Shown here: positions 9,349 to 17,736 of the stretch, piece by piece
How the letters are laid out: each line of letters starts with the position of its first letter
Numbering within the stretch: the stretch's first letter is position 1
NCBI RefSeq assembly: GCF_024220585.1
Contig: NZ_JAMXKF010000017.1
Span: 1-61,254, forward strand
Length of the DNA stretch: 61,254 nucleotides
From: Dyadobacter diqingensis
GTDB lineage: Bacteria > Bacteroidota > Bacteroidia > Cytophagales > Spirosomataceae
Direction: 5' to 3'
Notes under the pieces: model-generated
The model's input: only the letters and a program-made list of their open reading frames with translations
What the model was told of the DNA's origin: nothing
Database searches by the model: none
Program-made: the position numbers and the translations under genes

Positions 9349-10677
9349 TTATATAAAACGATTGATAAGGTTTTCAAGATATTCTTGTCTTCCTGAAATG
9401 GTAGCTGGTTCGCCTTTGGCTGCTGCCAGTTCAAAAAGATCTGTTAAAGCAAGTTTACCTGTTTCGAATTCGGCACCTTTACCGGAATCAAAGCTTGCAT
9501 AACGGTCTGTACGGATTTTGTCATATTCTCCGTTTTGGATAATTTTATCAGCAATCACAAGCGCTCTTGCTACTACGTCGATACCACCGATGTGTGCATG
9601 GAAAACGTCTGCAACGTCAGTTGAGTTACGACGACGTTTTGCATCAAAGTTGATACCACCGCCCTGCAATCCGCCTGATTGCAAAATCACAAGCAATGCT
9701 TTTGTCCACTCAGCGATATCGTTCGGGAACTGATCTGTATCCCATCCGTTTTGGTAATCTCCACGGTTGGCATCGATAGAACCCAAAATACCTGCATCGG
9801 CTGCAACCTGCAATTCATGCTCGAATGTGTGGCCGGCCAAAGTAGCGTGGTTCACTTCAAGGTTCAAAGAGAAATCTGCAAGCAGGTCATGCTGACGAAG
9901 GAAACCAATTACGGTTGCTGCATCGTAGTCATACTGGTGTTTTGTTGGCTCGCAAGGTTTTGGTTCGATGAAGAATTTACCTTTGAAACCATTGGCGCGT
10001 GCATATGCCACAGACATTTTAAGGATCTGTGCGAAGTGCTCCTGCTCACGTTTCATATCCGTGTTCAGAAGTGTCATATAACCTTCACGACCTCCCCAGA
10101 ATACATAATTTTCGCCACCCAAAGCGATTGTTGCATCCAAAGCAATTTTGATCTGCGCTGCTGCATGAGAAACTACATCAAAATCAGGGTTGGTTGAGGC
10201 ACCATTCATGTAACGGTGGTGGCTGAACAAATTGGCAGTTCCCCAAAGTAATTTAACACCTGAATCTTTTTGCTTTTGCGCAAGATATTGTGTCAAAGTC
10301 TGAAGGCGTTTTTCATTGCTGCGAACGTCGTCGGTATAATCCACCACGTCAACATCGTGAAAACAGTAATAAGGCAATCCAAGTTTTGTAATCAATTCAA
10401 ATGCTGCATCGGCTTTGTCTTTTGCGCGGTCAACAGCGTCTGCTTTTTTATCCCATGGGTAAAACAATGTCTGTCCTCCGAAAGGATCACCACCATTTCC
10501 ACAGAAGGTGTGCCAGTAAGCAATAGCAAAACGAAGATGTTCCTTCATGCTTTTGCCGGCGATGATACGATTTTCGTCATACCAGCGATATGCTAACGGA
10601 TTTGTTGATTCAGGCCCTTCGTACGCGATTTTCCCGATTCCTTTAAAATACTCCTCTTCTCCAAGTAGTATGCTCAT
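9349..10677 (-). CDS. xylA: xylose isomerase
   Basis: Converts D-xylose to D-xylulose (and glucose to fructose) in the cytoplasm using two divalent metal ions. The protein of 442 residues has the full set of long-form (class II) xylose isomerase motifs: YCFHDVDV with the catalytic His at residue 107, FWGGREGY, FFIEPKPCEPTKHQYD with metal-binding Glu, and LEVNHATLAGHTFEHEL. The open frame extends 15 codons upstream to a TTG, but the ATG at 10677 is preferred because it gives the usual N terminus and the extension is not family-like. No xylulokinase or xylose transporter is next to it, so it is a stand-alone gene here. A hairpin follows the stop codon. Confidence 0.97.
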   Translation of the reverse strand: MSILLGEEEYFKGIGKIAYEGPESTNPLAYRWYDENRIIAGKSMKEHLRFAIAYWHTFCGNGGDPFGGQTLFYPWDKKADAVDRAKDKADAAFELITKLGLPYYCFHDVDVVDYTDDVRSNEKRLQTLTQYLAQKQKDSGVKLLWGTANLFSHHRYMNGASTNPDFDVVSHAAAQIKIALDATIALGGENYVFWGGREGYMTLLNTDMKREQEHFAQILKMSVAYARANGFKGKFFIEPKPCEPTKHQYDYDAATVIGFLRQHDLLADFSLNLEVNHATLAGHTFEHELQVAADAGILGSIDANRGDYQNGWDTDQFPNDIAEWTKALLVILQSGGLQGGGINFDAKRRRNSTDVADVFHAHIGGIDVVARALVIADKIIQNGEYDKIRTDRYASFDSGKGAEFETGKLALTDLFELAAAKGEPATISGRQEYLENLINRFI

Positions 10678-10923
10678 TGTGGTTATTGTTAATGGTTTTT
10701 TTGAATAATAAGGTTTAGGCAAATGGTGTTGCAGATTACAAAAAGCAAAGCATTTATAGTCTGTTTCATACTTTTTCCGACCTCCTTCTTTATTAAGTGT
10801 ACTATTGACAATTTTTACTGCAATACTATCATTTTTTTTTGAAAAAATTGATTGGGTACAAAAAAAAGGAGAGCGAAAATTAATTCGCCCCCCTTTTAGA
10901 GTATTCTAACCGGCTTTTTCTTA

Positions 10924-13041
10924 TCAGAAGAATTTAGCGCGACGGTCAACAATTTTGGCATTTTCACGAATTGCTTCGTTTACCAGGTATGATGAACGGC
11001 TTTCCAAAGACTGGGTAAGCTGTGTTTTGTTCTGTGTGAAATCTGCAATTTTAGGAGCATCCGTCTTGTTGATCAGCTCCATGATGAACACACCGTTTTC
11101 GCCAGTGAATACACCTGTTTTCTGACCAGCTTTCAAACCGAATACTTTTCCAAGCGCGATCGGATCAAAACCTGCACTTGTCAGGAATCCTGTTGCCAGG
11201 GAAATATCATTAGCTGTTTCGATCAAAGCACCTGCACCGTATTTTTTAGCAATGCTTTCAAGGTCACCTGTTGCACCTTTAAGTTTCGCAGTAATTTGCT
11301 CAGCTTTCAGTTCGTTGCGAACTTTTGTAGTCAATTCGTCACGGAAATCATCCACTTTCACGTTATCCTGATCTGATTTTCCAGTCAGAACCGCTACGAT
11401 ATACTGTTCTTCGGTTTCGAAAACCTGAGAAACTCCACCGATTTTTGAATCGTCTTTAAATGCCCAGCGAACAATTTCACGGCCATTTTGAATGGCATTG
11501 ATGTTGGTAGCGCTTTCAGGGATACGGTTTGCAGTAGCAACCACAAGTGCCTTATCCTTTTTCACAGCCTCGTTAAACTGCTCTTTGGTTTTTACCGAGT
11601 TAGCAAATTCGTCAGCCTTGCGGTAAGCTTCGTCACGTGTTGCCTGGCTTGGAGCAATCGTTTTTCCGATCGCAGCGATACGGTAAAGCGTGTTGTTTTT
11701 AGTTGCCGTTACTTTAATGATGTGGAAACCAAACTGGCTTTCTACCAATCTTGGGATAAGTCCCGTAGCGCTTGCAGAGAAAACAGCTTCCTCAAATGGC
11801 TTAACCATTGCACCGTTGTTCTGGAAATAACCCAAATCACCACCGCGTTGTGCTGAACCCGGATCTGCACTTGATGTTGCAGCCAAAGCCTCAAAGTTAG
11901 CACCTGCACGGATCTGAGAAAGGATGCCTTCTGCACGAACACGTGCTGCCGCCTTAGCCGAATCCGACTGGTTTTCCGCTCTGATCAAAATGTGGCTTGC
12001 TTTTGCAGAAGAAACCGTGTCAGTACGTGTACCATCATATTTGTAGATGAAGTAAGTATTTCCTTCGCGGTATGGTCCGTAAACACCACCCGGAACGAAT
12101 GTCTTAACAGCTTCTTTCAATTGGTCAGACATGTTGGCCAGCGACATATTCATTGGCAAAGGAATATCTGAGTTCATTTTTGCGTAAGAAGAATCGCTCT
12201 GAGCTGTTGCCAGTCCGCGTGCCAATTCTTTAATCTCGTTGTAAAGCGCAGTACTGTCATCCTTTGCAGGCTGAACTGCGAAGCTTACATATTCGATCGA
12301 ACGTGTATCAGTTCCTTTGTACTCTGAACGGTGAGCACTCAAATAGCTTTCCAGCTGAGAATCCGTTACTTTAATTGTAGTATCTACAATAGAGAAGTAA
12401 GGAACATATAAATAACGTGTTGTTGCTTTTGTGTTTTGAGCCACATATTCTTTTTCAGCCTGCGCCTTAGGAATGTAAGTAGACAATTTCAAAAGGTTTT
12501 CGTATTTGCTGCGGATACGCTCTTCACGAAGACTTGTTTCGAAATTAGCCCATGATTTTTGTTGCTCAACAGGTAATGTCTTTAAGTTTTTCAGATAGTT
12601 AATCACTGCGTTTTTGTCAAAACGACCTGATGTTGGATCAGAAAAAGCCTGAAGAATAGAAGGACTGATGTGGTTTCCCTGAACCATGTCAACCAATTCT
12701 TCGTCAGTAACAGATAGTCCAAGTTTGTCAAATTGCTTCTTGTAAGCAATGTCAACGATGAACTGGTTCCATGCCTGGTCGCGTAATGACGCAAGTTCAT
12801 TTTCATTCAAACTACGGCCTGACTGAGCCTCATAATTCTGACGAAATCCATCTACCCGACTCTGAAAGTCCTTGATATTGATTTCTTTACCAGCAATCTC
12901 TCCAACCACCTGGTTGCTGTTTCCTCCTAAAATAGAGTTAGGTCCCAAAAGGTCACCACCCACCATAAATAAGATCAAACTGATTGCAATTACTGTGACA
13001 GCAACTCCGGATTTCTCTCTGATTTTGTTAATTAAAGCCAT
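10924..13041 (-). CDS. PpiD/SurA-like periplasmic peptidyl-prolyl isomerase
   Basis: A 705-residue membrane-anchored folding factor. Residues 1-12 are basic and followed by one membrane segment (about 13-32), then a SurA_N-type helical region, then a parvulin domain at about residues 345-441 (from ASHILIRAEN, through GGDLGYFQ, to FGFHIIKVT). A further helical and partly parvulin-like C-terminal half follows. This is the architecture of PpiD, which assists folding of proteins leaving the Sec translocon. The gene stands alone between xylA and a small membrane-protein gene on the same strand. Whether the second half keeps isomerase activity cannot be judged by eye. Confidence 0.92.
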   Translation of the reverse strand: MALINKIREKSGVAVTVIAISLILFMVGGDLLGPNSILGGNSNQVVGEIAGKEINIKDFQSRVDGFRQNYEAQSGRSLNENELASLRDQAWNQFIVDIAYKKQFDKLGLSVTDEELVDMVQGNHISPSILQAFSDPTSGRFDKNAVINYLKNLKTLPVEQQKSWANFETSLREERIRSKYENLLKLSTYIPKAQAEKEYVAQNTKATTRYLYVPYFSIVDTTIKVTDSQLESYLSAHRSEYKGTDTRSIEYVSFAVQPAKDDSTALYNEIKELARGLATAQSDSSYAKMNSDIPLPMNMSLANMSDQLKEAVKTFVPGGVYGPYREGNTYFIYKYDGTRTDTVSSAKASHILIRAENQSDSAKAAARVRAEGILSQIRAGANFEALAATSSADPGSAQRGGDLGYFQNNGAMVKPFEEAVFSASATGLIPRLVESQFGFHIIKVTATKNNTLYRIAAIGKTIAPSQATRDEAYRKADEFANSVKTKEQFNEAVKKDKALVVATANRIPESATNINAIQNGREIVRWAFKDDSKIGGVSQVFETEEQYIVAVLTGKSDQDNVKVDDFRDELTTKVRNELKAEQITAKLKGATGDLESIAKKYGAGALIETANDISLATGFLTSAGFDPIALGKVFGLKAGQKTGVFTGENGVFIMELINKTDAPKIADFTQNKTQLTQSLESRSSYLVNEAIRENAKIVDRRAKFF

Positions 13042-13163
13042 TTCTATTTTTGAATTAGACCCGCAAAATAAAATCTTTTCTGCGTGGAATGCAAGGGGGA
13101 TTTATAATTGACAATTGATATTTACAAACGAATCACTGAATTTTTTGTCACAATCGCACTATT

Positions 13164-13646
13164 TTATTGCAAATACTTCAAATTGAATGCATAAATAATG
13201 CACATGATCGAACTGAAAAATATGCCGGCAATGGCAGTTACAATGCCCATCCAGCCTCCGATTACAAGGATCGAGCCGAAGAAAGCTACGGCTATGCCAC
13301 TCATATATAGGTAGAAACCGAGTTTTCTGAGGTTCCACATCAGATAGGCTGCATACAAAGTCAGCGATTCAAAAATAATCATGATCATCGCGCTGTGTTT
13401 TATTGTTTCCGGCGTCGTTCTTTTAATGACGGATTCAAATAAACGGTCTACCGTTTTGGTGTCGGCGCTTGAAGGTTGCTCTTCAAGCTTTTCACGTAGT
13501 CCTTCAAAAATTTCCTTGGTTTGTTCGGCTACCATGCCGGGGTTCCAGAGTCTTTCGGACTGTGTCCATAAACCAGAAATGGAACTTAAAAAGGTAAGCA
13601 TGCAAAGTACAGTCAGTACTGTTGGGCGTATCACTGGAGAATTCAT
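13164..13646 (-). CDS. small integral membrane protein, function unknown
   Basis: A protein of about 160 residues with four predicted membrane segments: one near the N terminus (about 5-25), one in the middle around MIMIIFESLTLYAAYLMW, and two close together in the C-terminal third. A charged Glu/Lys-rich stretch of about 50 residues lies between the first and second segments. I do not recognise a family. The ATG at 13646 is preferred to a TTG two codons upstream. The downstream gene on the same strand is the PpiD-like foldase, 122 bp away, so they may be cotranscribed. Confidence 0.75.
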   Translation of the reverse strand: MNSPVIRPTVLTVLCMLTFLSSISGLWTQSERLWNPGMVAEQTKEIFEGLREKLEEQPSSADTKTVDRLFESVIKRTTPETIKHSAMIMIIFESLTLYAAYLMWNLRKLGFYLYMSGIAVAFFGSILVIGGWMGIVTAIAGIFFSSIMCIIYAFNLKYLQ

Positions 13647-13812
13647 TGGCAATTAAAAAAATATACGTTCTGACAAGTGCCAAAACAGAGTGTAAAATTT
13701 GTCCTTTTAGATGAAAACACCAAAACCATTTGAATATTCTTCTTAGGGTACATACTTTTACAATTTTAATAGCATAAAGTAAATTTTACATCAAACAGTA
13801 AGCCAAAGAAAT

Positions 13813-14115
13813 ATGAGTCTTCAAATTCTGACTGACCGCGTTACCAGCATGCTGGGTACTGATAGTGGATTGGATGCGACAGTTAAATTCAAAACTGACG
13901 AGGGGAATGTTTTTATAAATAGTAAAGTGGTGCCTAATACGGTTTCAAACGAAGATCTGGAAGCGGATTGTACATTTGAGATTTCTACGAAAAATGCACT
14001 GAAACTATTGGATGGAGACCTGAACGCCATGATGGCTTACATGATGGGCAAACTGAAAATTGACGGCGATATGGGTGTGGCGATGAAAATTGCCGAGACC
14101 TTTGGCGGGAAATAA
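13813..14115 (+). CDS. SCP2 sterol-binding domain protein
   Basis: A 100-residue single-domain protein of the SCP2 lipid-carrier family. It has the typical pattern of a beta-rich start (VKFKTDEGNVFIN), an acidic linker with DCTFEIS, and the closing helix motif in which LLDGDLNAMMAYMMGKLKIDGD precedes a short final helix. These proteins bind lipids or acyl-CoA in a hydrophobic tunnel. The Bacteroidota versions have no firmly known role. The gene is convergent with pdxJ, and the hairpin between them is oriented for pdxJ. It stands alone. Confidence 0.88.
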   Translation: MSLQILTDRVTSMLGTDSGLDATVKFKTDEGNVFINSKVVPNTVSNEDLEADCTFEISTKNALKLLDGDLNAMMAYMMGKLKIDGDMGVAMKIAETFGGK

Positions 14116-14162
14116 GAAATTTCGAAATTCAGAGAAGGCTGTAAGGAGAAGAAGCGGAGGAG

Positions 14163-14214
14163 AAAAAAGAGAAGTCAAGTTTTGAAAAGGGGGACGCCCA
14201 GTCTTGACTTCTCT
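14163..14214 (-). terminator. terminator of pdxJ
   Basis: AGAGAAGTCAAG (14168-14179) and CTTGACTTCTCT (14203-14214) form a perfect 12-bp stem with a 23-nt loop. On the minus strand it is followed by six U residues (14163-14168), 17 bp after the pdxJ stop codon. Confidence 0.8.
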
Positions 14215-14230
14215 AAAGCCTGTCAAATTG

Positions 14231-14950
14231 TTACAAAGCCAATTCCCGCAAATACATCTGGATTGTATTTTCCAGACCGAGATACAGGGCATCAGAAATC
14301 AGGGCATGGCCTATCGATACTTCGTCCATCCACGGTATGCACTGTTTCAGGAAATGAAGGTTATCAAGGCTCAGGTCATGGCCCGCGTTTAAGCCCAAGC
14401 CAACTTCCCGTGCTTTTTCTGCTGCTTTTACAAAAGGAATAACCGCTTTCTGCCTGTTCTCAAAATAATAGGCGGCATAGGGTTCTGTATATAACTCCAC
14501 ACGATCGGCACCGCAGATTTTTGCTCCTTCCACCATTTGTGGGTCAGGATCTACGAAAACCGAAACACGTATACTTGCTCGCTTAAATTCCTGAATCAGT
14601 TCTGTTAGCAGTTGCTTATTGGTGATAGTATCCCAGCCGGCATTGGACGTGATCGCTCCAAGCGCATCTGGTACGAGTGTAACCTGATCAGGTTTGGTTG
14701 CCAGTACCAGATCAATAAATTTTCTTTCCGAAGGATTCCCTTCAATATTAAATTCTGTGGTTACAACTTCTTTTAAATCGTAAACATCCTGATAACGGAT
14801 ATGGCGTTCATCCGGTCGTGGATGCACAGTAATGCCTTGTGCACCAAACCGTTCACAATCCAGAGCCACTTTAAGAACATTGGGGTTGTCGCCTCCACGC
14901 GAATTCCGAAGTGTAGCTATTTTGTTAATGTTGACGCTGAGACGGGTCAT
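14231..14950 (-). CDS. pdxJ: pyridoxine 5'-phosphate synthase
   Basis: Condenses 1-deoxy-D-xylulose 5-phosphate with 3-amino-2-oxopropyl phosphate to pyridoxine 5'-phosphate, the last ring-forming step of the DXP-dependent vitamin B6 pathway. The protein of 239 residues has the usual length and diagnostic motifs: LSVNINKIATLRNSRGG at the N terminus, GITVHPRPDERHI (phosphate and catalytic residues), FNIEGNP, VTLVPD, FVDPDP, VELYTEPYA and GLNAGHDLSLDNL, ending with SIGHALISDAL. The start ATG at 14950 fits the family N terminus. It is divergent from the yqeY-cvpA pair, with a repeat-rich intergenic region between them. Confidence 0.97.
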   Translation of the reverse strand: MTRLSVNINKIATLRNSRGGDNPNVLKVALDCERFGAQGITVHPRPDERHIRYQDVYDLKEVVTTEFNIEGNPSERKFIDLVLATKPDQVTLVPDALGAITSNAGWDTITNKQLLTELIQEFKRASIRVSVFVDPDPQMVEGAKICGADRVELYTEPYAAYYFENRQKAVIPFVKAAEKAREVGLGLNAGHDLSLDNLHFLKQCIPWMDEVSIGHALISDALYLGLENTIQMYLRELAL

Positions 14951-14962
14951 GGTGTAATTTTA

Positions 14963-15092
14963 AATGATAGAATTTTGAATAATCGAATGATAGATTTTTG
15001 AATCATAGAATTTTGAATCATAGCGTGATAGAATGTGGAGTAATGCCATTTGTTGTTTATTCTGTCATTCACGCATTCAAAATTCTATCATT
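14963..15092. repeat. AT-rich inverted and direct repeats between pdxJ and yqeY
   Basis: AATGATAGAATTTTGAAT at 14963-14980 recurs exactly inverted at 15075-15092. Partial direct copies of ATAGAATTTTGAATCATAG lie in between at about 14990-15035. More ATTCATTC-type pieces continue to about 15208, just before the yqeY start. The repeats could extrude as a cruciform or be remnants of a small dispersed element. Confidence 0.65.
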
Positions 15093-15108
15093 CATTCCAT
15101 CATTCGTG

Positions 15109-15116
15109 TAACTTTG
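15109..15116 (+). promoter_or_regulatory. -7 promoter element upstream of yqeY
   Basis: TAACTTTG matches the Bacteroidota TAnnTTTG -7 box, 100 bp upstream of the yqeY start codon. No TTG at the usual -33 distance is visible, so this rests on the -7 box alone. Confidence 0.35.
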
Positions 15117-15215
15117 TCCCTTTAATGACAAATTTAACATTTGCTCATTCTAAATTTACTTATTCATTCATTAATATTCTATCATTCACTCATTCAAAAT
15201 TCATTCATTAAACAT

Positions 15216-15665
15216 ATGGCACTAAAAACTCAGGTTGAATCAGGCATAAAGGATGCCATGCGGGCAAAGGATCAGGATCAGTTACGTGCTTTACGTGCCA
15301 TCAAATCGCTGATCCTGCTGGAAGAAACCAAAGGTGGTGCATCGGGAGAACTGTCTGCTGATGACGAGTTGAAATTGTTAACGAAGGCAGCGAAACAACG
15401 CAGGGAATCGGCTGATATTTACAAGGCACAGAACCGTCCTGACCTGTTGGAAAAGGAAGAAGCAGAGCTTGCCATTATAGAGCAATTCCTGCCGAAACAA
15501 CTGACAGAGGAAGAGGTTACAGCGAAATTGAAAGAAATTATTGCCCGCGTTGGTGCGACTGGTCCGTCTGATATGGGCAAGGTAATGGGCGCAGCTACCA
15601 AAGAACTGGCCGGACAAGCAGATGGCCGCGTCGTATCTACGTTGGTTAAGAGTTTGCTCGCATGA
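15216..15665 (+). CDS. GatB/YqeY domain protein
   Basis: A 149-residue protein of the YqeY family, which is related to the tail domain of the GatB amidotransferase subunit and may contact tRNA. Motifs visible: a basic N-terminal helix with AMRAKDQDQLRALRAIKSLIL, then LTKAAKQRRESADIYKAQNRPDL, EEAELAIIEQFLPKQLTEEE and the closing MGKVMGAATKELAGQADGRVVSTLVK. The open frame reaches 25 codons further upstream, but that part is the AT-rich repeat region, and the ATG at 15216 gives the family N terminus. Its stop overlaps the start of the cvpA gene by 4 bp (ATGA), which indicates translational coupling. Confidence 0.93.
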   Translation: MALKTQVESGIKDAMRAKDQDQLRALRAIKSLILLEETKGGASGELSADDELKLLTKAAKQRRESADIYKAQNRPDLLEKEEAELAIIEQFLPKQLTEEEVTAKLKEIIARVGATGPSDMGKVMGAATKELAGQADGRVVSTLVKSLLA

Positions 15666-16279
15666 AGTTATTGGATATTCTTATCCTGATTCCATTACTT
15701 TGGGGGGCATTGCATGGTTACCGGAAAGGACTGCTGATCGAAATCATCGGGATAGCGGGTCTTGTGGTAGCCATGATCCTCGGTTTTAAATTTCTGGGTT
15801 TGGGGATGGAAATCCTTACTCCTTATTTCAGTGATCATACGGCCAAAAGAATACTGCCTTACATCGGTTTTTCGGCTGTTTTTTTTCCAACTGTTTTTTT
15901 GTTAAACCAATTCGGGTACAGGATCCGGCGCTCGTTACGGTATTCTATTTTAGGTACTTTTGACAGTTTTGCCGGGGCAATGGTCGGGATTTTTACCTGG
16001 GTTTTCGGGATCAGCGTTTTCTTCTGGCTGGTCAATATGATCGGTGTGAAAATTCCCGAGCACCGCACAAAGGATACCTGGGTTTATCCGTTGGTTATCC
16101 CTGTTGCGCCCAATGTTATTACCAAGGCCCTGACATTAATGCCCGAAGGCAGTGAACTGATCAAGGATTGGAAATCAGAATATCTTGACAAGGATAAAGA
16201 TGCTGATAAGGGGGGGGAAGATCAGGCTGAGGAAGATTCTGATGGGGGAAAGAAGAAAACAGATAAGCAAGACGAATGA
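15662..16279 (+). CDS. CvpA family inner-membrane protein
   Basis: A 205-residue protein with about four membrane segments and the CvpA pattern: LDILILIPLLWGALHGYRKGLLIEIIG at the start, then a hydrophobic hairpin and the region around FDSFAGAMVGIFTWVFGISVFF. CvpA in E. coli is needed for colicin V production and envelope resistance; its mechanism is not settled. The last ~40 residues are an unusually charged tail rich in Lys, Asp and Glu (DKDKDADKGGEDQAEEDS), predicted disordered and cytoplasmic. The start codon overlaps the yqeY stop, so the two form an operon. Confidence 0.88.
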   Translation: MKLLDILILIPLLWGALHGYRKGLLIEIIGIAGLVVAMILGFKFLGLGMEILTPYFSDHTAKRILPYIGFSAVFFPTVFLLNQFGYRIRRSLRYSILGTFDSFAGAMVGIFTWVFGISVFFWLVNMIGVKIPEHRTKDTWVYPLVIPVAPNVITKALTLMPEGSELIKDWKSEYLDKDKDADKGGEDQAEEDSDGGKKKTDKQDE

Positions 16280-16362
16280 TTTTTTCTGAATCGGTGTTAA
16301 TTTTTTCATCTGAGTAACATTGAATCAATGAACTGAAAATTAATTTAGTGATTGATATTCAG

Positions 16363-16370
16363 TACCTTTG
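16363..16370 (+). promoter_or_regulatory. -7 promoter element upstream of rlmN
   Basis: TACCTTTG matches TAnnTTTG and lies 51 bp upstream of the rlmN ATG. Its last three bases would be the TTG of the longest possible rlmN frame, so reading it as a promoter argues against that start. No convincing -33 TTG is present. Confidence 0.45.
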
Positions 16371-16421
16371 CAAAAATATAGGTTGCCAGCAAACAATCCG
16401 GTAACAATAGTTATAGAAATA

Positions 16422-17474
16422 ATGGTTGAAGTACAAGAAAAGCAGGATATAAGGAAATTAAGTGTTGATCAGCTGAAAGGCTGGATGGCGGAGCACGGAG
16501 AAAAAGCTTTCCGAGCGAAACAGATTTATGAATGGATCTGGAAAAAATCGGCATCATCTTTTGCCGAAATGACCAACCTTTCATTGGCCACAAGACAGTT
16601 AATCGACGAGCATTTCGTGATCAATTCCATGACTGTTGCCAAGCAGCAGCAGAGCAATGACGGTACCATAAAATCAGCTTTTAAGCTATTTGACGGACAT
16701 TTGGTGGAAGGGGTGTTAATTCCCGCTGCCGACCGTATGACCGCCTGCGTGAGCAGCCAGGTAGGTTGTTCACTGACTTGCAAATTCTGTGCGACGGGTT
16801 ATATGGATCGTAAACGGAATCTGGATGCTGCCGAAATTTACGACCAGGTGGTAGCGATTGCGCGTCAGGCCGAAGGAAGTTTTAAGGCACCGCTTACCAA
16901 TATCGTATACATGGGAATGGGGGAGCCCTTGCTGAATTATGCAGCGGTTCTGAAATCGATTGAGCATATAACTTCTCCGGAAGGGCTGAATATGTCGCCG
17001 AAACGTATTACCGTTTCTACGGCTGGTATTGCTAAAATGATTAAAAAACTGGGTGACGATGAAGTCCGCTTCCGTCTCGCCCTTTCGTTGCATGCGGCCA
17101 ATGATGAAAAGCGTAACCGTATTATGCCGATCAATGAATCGAATTCTCTGGATAATCTGGCCGAAGCGTTAAATTATTTTTACAAAAAGACCGGCAACCG
17201 GATCACCTTCGAATATATTGTTTTCAAAAACTTCAATGACACTTTACAGGATGCGAAGGAGCTTTGGGAATTCACCAAAAGAGTGCCTGCGCGGGTAAAT
17301 ATTATCGAATACAATCCAATCGCAGAGGCAGATTTCAAGAATACAGAGTCTGATCGTCTGGATAAATTTGCGGCTTTCCTGGAAGACAGAGGCGTTTCCG
17401 TGCATGTGCGCCGTAGCCGTGGGAAAGACATTGACGCAGCCTGCGGACAACTTGCCAATAAGGAAGGAAATTAA
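16422..17474 (+). CDS. rlmN: 23S rRNA (adenine-2503-C2) / tRNA methyltransferase
   Basis: A radical-SAM enzyme that methylates C2 of A2503 in 23S rRNA, and A37 of some tRNAs, to tune translation accuracy. The 350-residue protein has the CxxxCxxC iron-sulphur motif at C116, C120 and C123 (in GCSLTCKFCATGYM), the MGMGEPLLN motif, and a C-terminal Cys at residue 341 (AACGQL), which in the family accepts the methyl group as an S-methyl intermediate. The start is the ATG at 16422; the frame is open 18 codons further to a TTG that coincides with the promoter box. The gene stands alone. Confidence 0.97.
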   Translation: MVEVQEKQDIRKLSVDQLKGWMAEHGEKAFRAKQIYEWIWKKSASSFAEMTNLSLATRQLIDEHFVINSMTVAKQQQSNDGTIKSAFKLFDGHLVEGVLIPAADRMTACVSSQVGCSLTCKFCATGYMDRKRNLDAAEIYDQVVAIARQAEGSFKAPLTNIVYMGMGEPLLNYAAVLKSIEHITSPEGLNMSPKRITVSTAGIAKMIKKLGDDEVRFRLALSLHAANDEKRNRIMPINESNSLDNLAEALNYFYKKTGNRITFEYIVFKNFNDTLQDAKELWEFTKRVPARVNIIEYNPIAEADFKNTESDRLDKFAAFLEDRGVSVHVRRSRGKDIDAACGQLANKEGN

Positions 17475-17608
17475 AAATATAAAATAACTGACATCGGATC
17501 GCTGATATTTCATATCGGCTGTTCCGCTGTGTCTTTTATTTTTTTAACTTAATTGATTTGAAGCGCTTTATTAATGCCAATATGAATTTAGTTAACAATT
17601 TCTTAACA

Positions 17609-17636
17609 TTGCATCTGTAAAGAATCAGTAGTTTTG
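17609..17636 (+). promoter_or_regulatory. promoter of the PiT transporter gene
   Basis: TTG at 17609-17611, a 17-nt spacer and TAGTTTTG at 17629-17636 match the Bacteroidota -33/-7 consensus (TTG, 17-23 nt, TAnnTTTG). The predicted transcript would have a leader of about 95 nt before the ATG at 17737. The leader contains a small palindrome, CCTACTGGTAGG. Confidence 0.55.
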
Positions 17637-17736
17637 CCTCGAAATTTTGTTCTTACCTACTGGTAGGCTAGCTGAAACCATTTATTCTGCGGCAACCATT
17701 AAAGTGAGTTTTATAAAGTAAACTTATACGCTACTT

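Noticed and set aside
10678..10722. N-terminal extension of xylose isomerase from TTG
   Set aside because: The extension is basic and not family-like; ATG 10677 gives the standard start. The same reasoning applied to the longer frames of yqeY, rlmN, the flavoprotein, the 48322 protein and the SMP-30 protein.
14182..14442. plus-strand frames antisense to pdxJ
   Set aside because: They lie entirely within or across the well-supported pdxJ gene and its terminator and have no protein-like features.
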